From assembly GCA_025964935.1 (NCBI GenBank), contig JAOPXW010000142.1, positions 1-7,546 of the forward strand: DNA of 7,546 bases, in the 5' to 3' direction. Shown here one piece after another: positions 6,889 through 7,546 of the stretch (its first letter is position 1; every line of letters begins with the position of its first letter). The notes below the pieces were generated by a model, which was not told the origin of the DNA, ran no database searches, and was given only the letters and a program-made list of their open reading frames with translations. The stretch comes from Friedmanniella sp. GTDB taxonomy: Bacteria > Actinomycetota > Actinomycetes > Propionibacteriales > Propionibacteriaceae. The position numbers were made by a program, and so were the translations under genes.

Positions 6889-7331
6889 TGCCCAACCCGC
6901 CGCCGCCCGCGGATCCACCCGACCAGGCCCATCCGGGGGAGCGGCTCGGGCTGCCCGCCGACGGTCCCGGGTCCCTCGCATCGTGGCGCTCCCGCGTCAC
7001 CGCGCTGGTGCTGGACTGGGGTGCCTGCATGGCCGCGGCGGTCGCCTTCTTCGGCAGCGGTGTGCTGACCGGGTCGGGATGGCGCTCCTGGATGATCCTG
7101 AGCCTCTTCTTCGTCCAGTCGACGGTGCTCTGTGCCCTGGCCGGCGGCAGCCTGGGCCAGCTCATCTGCCGGATCACGGTCTACCGGCTCGACGGGCAGC
7201 GGATGGGCCTGCCCCGCTCGGTGCTGCGCGCGGCTCTGGTGTCCCTGGCCCTGCCGGCCCTGGTGGTCGGGGTGGACCGGCGCGGCCTGCAGGACCTCGC
7301 CGCCGGGACCGTCGTGGTCGCGCGGCGCTGA
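6888..7331 (+). CDS. RDD-family integral membrane protein
   Basis: This is a predicted cytoplasmic-membrane protein of 147 residues whose molecular role is not established. A proline-rich cytoplasmic leader (MPNPPPPADPP) of about 33 residues precedes three hydrophobic segments: TM1 about 36-60 (RVTALVLDWGACMAAAVAFF), TM2 about 67-85 (SWMILSLFFVQSTVLCALA) and TM3 about 112-129 (VLRAALVSLALPALVVGV). The RDD signature is present: R36 and D43 in TM1, then GGSLGQLICRITVYRLDG at 86-103, and D130 in DRRGLQDLAAGTVVV at the end. The ATG at 6888 is preferred over the GTG one codon earlier because it sits at the predicted transcription start. The gene is divergent from glnA across 176 bases; from memory an RDD gene next to glnA1 also occurs in mycobacteria. 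A membrane or transport role linked to nitrogen is only inference. Confidence 0.9.
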   Translation: MPNPPPPADPPDQAHPGERLGLPADGPGSLASWRSRVTALVLDWGACMAAAVAFFGSGVLTGSGWRSWMILSLFFVQSTVLCALAGGSLGQLICRITVYRLDGQRMGLPRSVLRAALVSLALPALVVGVDRRGLQDLAAGTVVVARR

Positions 7332-7335
7332 CACT

Positions 7336-7371
7336 GCCCCGGCAGGCGGGGCCACCGGCCTCGACGGGCCG
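7336..7371 (+). terminator. Tandem hairpins downstream of the RDD gene
   Basis: GCCCCG (7336-7341) pairs with CGGGGC (7347-7352) across a five-base loop, and CGGCC (7356-7360) with GGCCG (7367-7371) across six bases. They begin five bases after the stop codon. There is no T-run. This is the likely 3' end of the RDD transcript, and it separates that gene from the one starting at 7467. Confidence 0.4.
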
Positions 7372-7415
7372 TACCTGAGAGAGCGACAGCACGCGGTCAT
7401 CACAGTGTTATCTCG

Positions 7416-7447
7416 TCTACGTAGATACTACGTGCATCAGAGTAGAC
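7416..7447 (+). promoter_or_regulatory. Nested palindromes, candidate operator upstream of the last gene
   Basis: TCTACGTAGA at 7416-7425 is a perfect 10-bp palindrome. Overlapping it, ACGTAG-ATA-CTACGT at 7419-7433 is a perfect 15-bp interrupted palindrome. CTACGT is thus repeated at 7417 and 7428, 11 bases apart, and GTAGAC at 7442-7447 mirrors GTCTAC at 7415-7420. The cluster ends eight bases before a -10-like TATACA. Its size and position resemble dimeric repressor sites; which protein binds is unknown. Confidence 0.45.
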
Positions 7448-7454
7448 CAGGTGC

Positions 7455-7467
7455 TATACAGGTCCCA
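7455..7467 (+). promoter_or_regulatory. -10-like element giving a probable leaderless start at 7467
   Basis: TATACA (7455-7460) matches five of six bases of TATAAT and is followed six bases later by the ATG, the same geometry as at the RDD gene. No ribosome-binding site lies between them and no good -35 is visible. Confidence 0.45.
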
Positions 7468-7546
7468 TGGTTAGCGTCACCGTAACATTCGACCCCGCCA
7501 ACCCGACCGATGTTCAGGAAGCCCGCGCCGTGATCGACCAGATCAC
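7467..7546 (+). CDS. Unrecognised protein, N-terminal 26 codons only
   Basis: The frame starts at the ATG at 7467-7469 and remains open to the window end. The visible start is MVSVTVTFDPANPTDV followed by QEARAVIDQI: a short beta strand, then an Asp/Pro/Asn-rich turn, then an amphipathic helix. I do not recognise the family. About six of 25 codons after the ATG end in A or T (GTT, GTA, ACA, GAT, GTT, GAA), more than in the neighbouring housekeeping genes, which hints at a separate origin. The upstream palindromes and -10-like box support a real gene. No signal peptide or membrane segment is visible in this fragment. Confidence 0.6.
   Translation, partial: MVSVTVTFDPANPTDVQEARAVIDQI

Noticed and set aside
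7332..7466. tRNA gene or phage attachment site in the AT-richer gap
   Set aside because: No cloverleaf or TTC-type arm can be drawn and no duplicated core sequence or integrase is visible within the window.
1..7546. CRISPR array, insertion sequence or transposase
   Set aside because: No regularly spaced repeats, terminal inverted repeats with a transposase, or target duplications are visible anywhere in the window.

Overview
The window is GC-rich (about 70% by eye) and comes from an actinomycete chromosome. Two things place it there: a mycothiol-type glycosyltransferase (MshA), known essentially only from Actinobacteria, and an adenylylation-controlled type I glutamine synthetase sitting near its adenylyltransferase GlnE, with an RDD membrane protein divergent from glnA. 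From memory, the RDD / glnA1 / glnE neighbourhood resembles the Rv2219A-glnA1-glnE locus of Mycobacterium tuberculosis. I cannot name a genus.

Layout. 1-2701 (+) is the 3' 899 codons of glnE, whose N-terminus lies before the window. 2771-3151 (-) is a small YtrA-type GntR regulator, five bases downstream of mshA (3157-4398, -); the two look like one operon. 4399-4645 is the mshA upstream region. 4646-5053 (-) is a SnoaL-like small protein. 5054-5289 holds two strong hairpins that probably terminate glnA, and the upstream region of the SnoaL-like gene. 5290-6711 (-) is complete glnA. 6712-6887 is a divergent promoter region. 6888-7331 (+) is an RDD-family membrane protein, apparently leaderless. 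7332-7466 is a non-coding stretch whose right part drops to roughly 53% GC and carries nested palindromes. The first 26 codons of an unrecognised gene begin at 7467 and run off the window.

How it fits together. GlnA makes glutamine from glutamate, ammonia and ATP. GlnE modifies and demodifies the GlnA tyrosine, which is visible here as Tyr402 in DLYELPPEE, so the window holds both an enzyme and its covalent regulator in convergent orientation. The mshA-gntR pair and the SnoaL-like gene lie between them and have no evident part in nitrogen metabolism. mshA would supply the first step of mycothiol synthesis.

Most of the window is ordinary housekeeping DNA. I do not see a demonstrable new system. 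The parts most worth a second look are the AT-richer, palindrome-bearing start of the gene at the right edge, the orphan YtrA-type regulator coupled to mshA, and the palindrome lying in the spacer of the probable glnA promoter.
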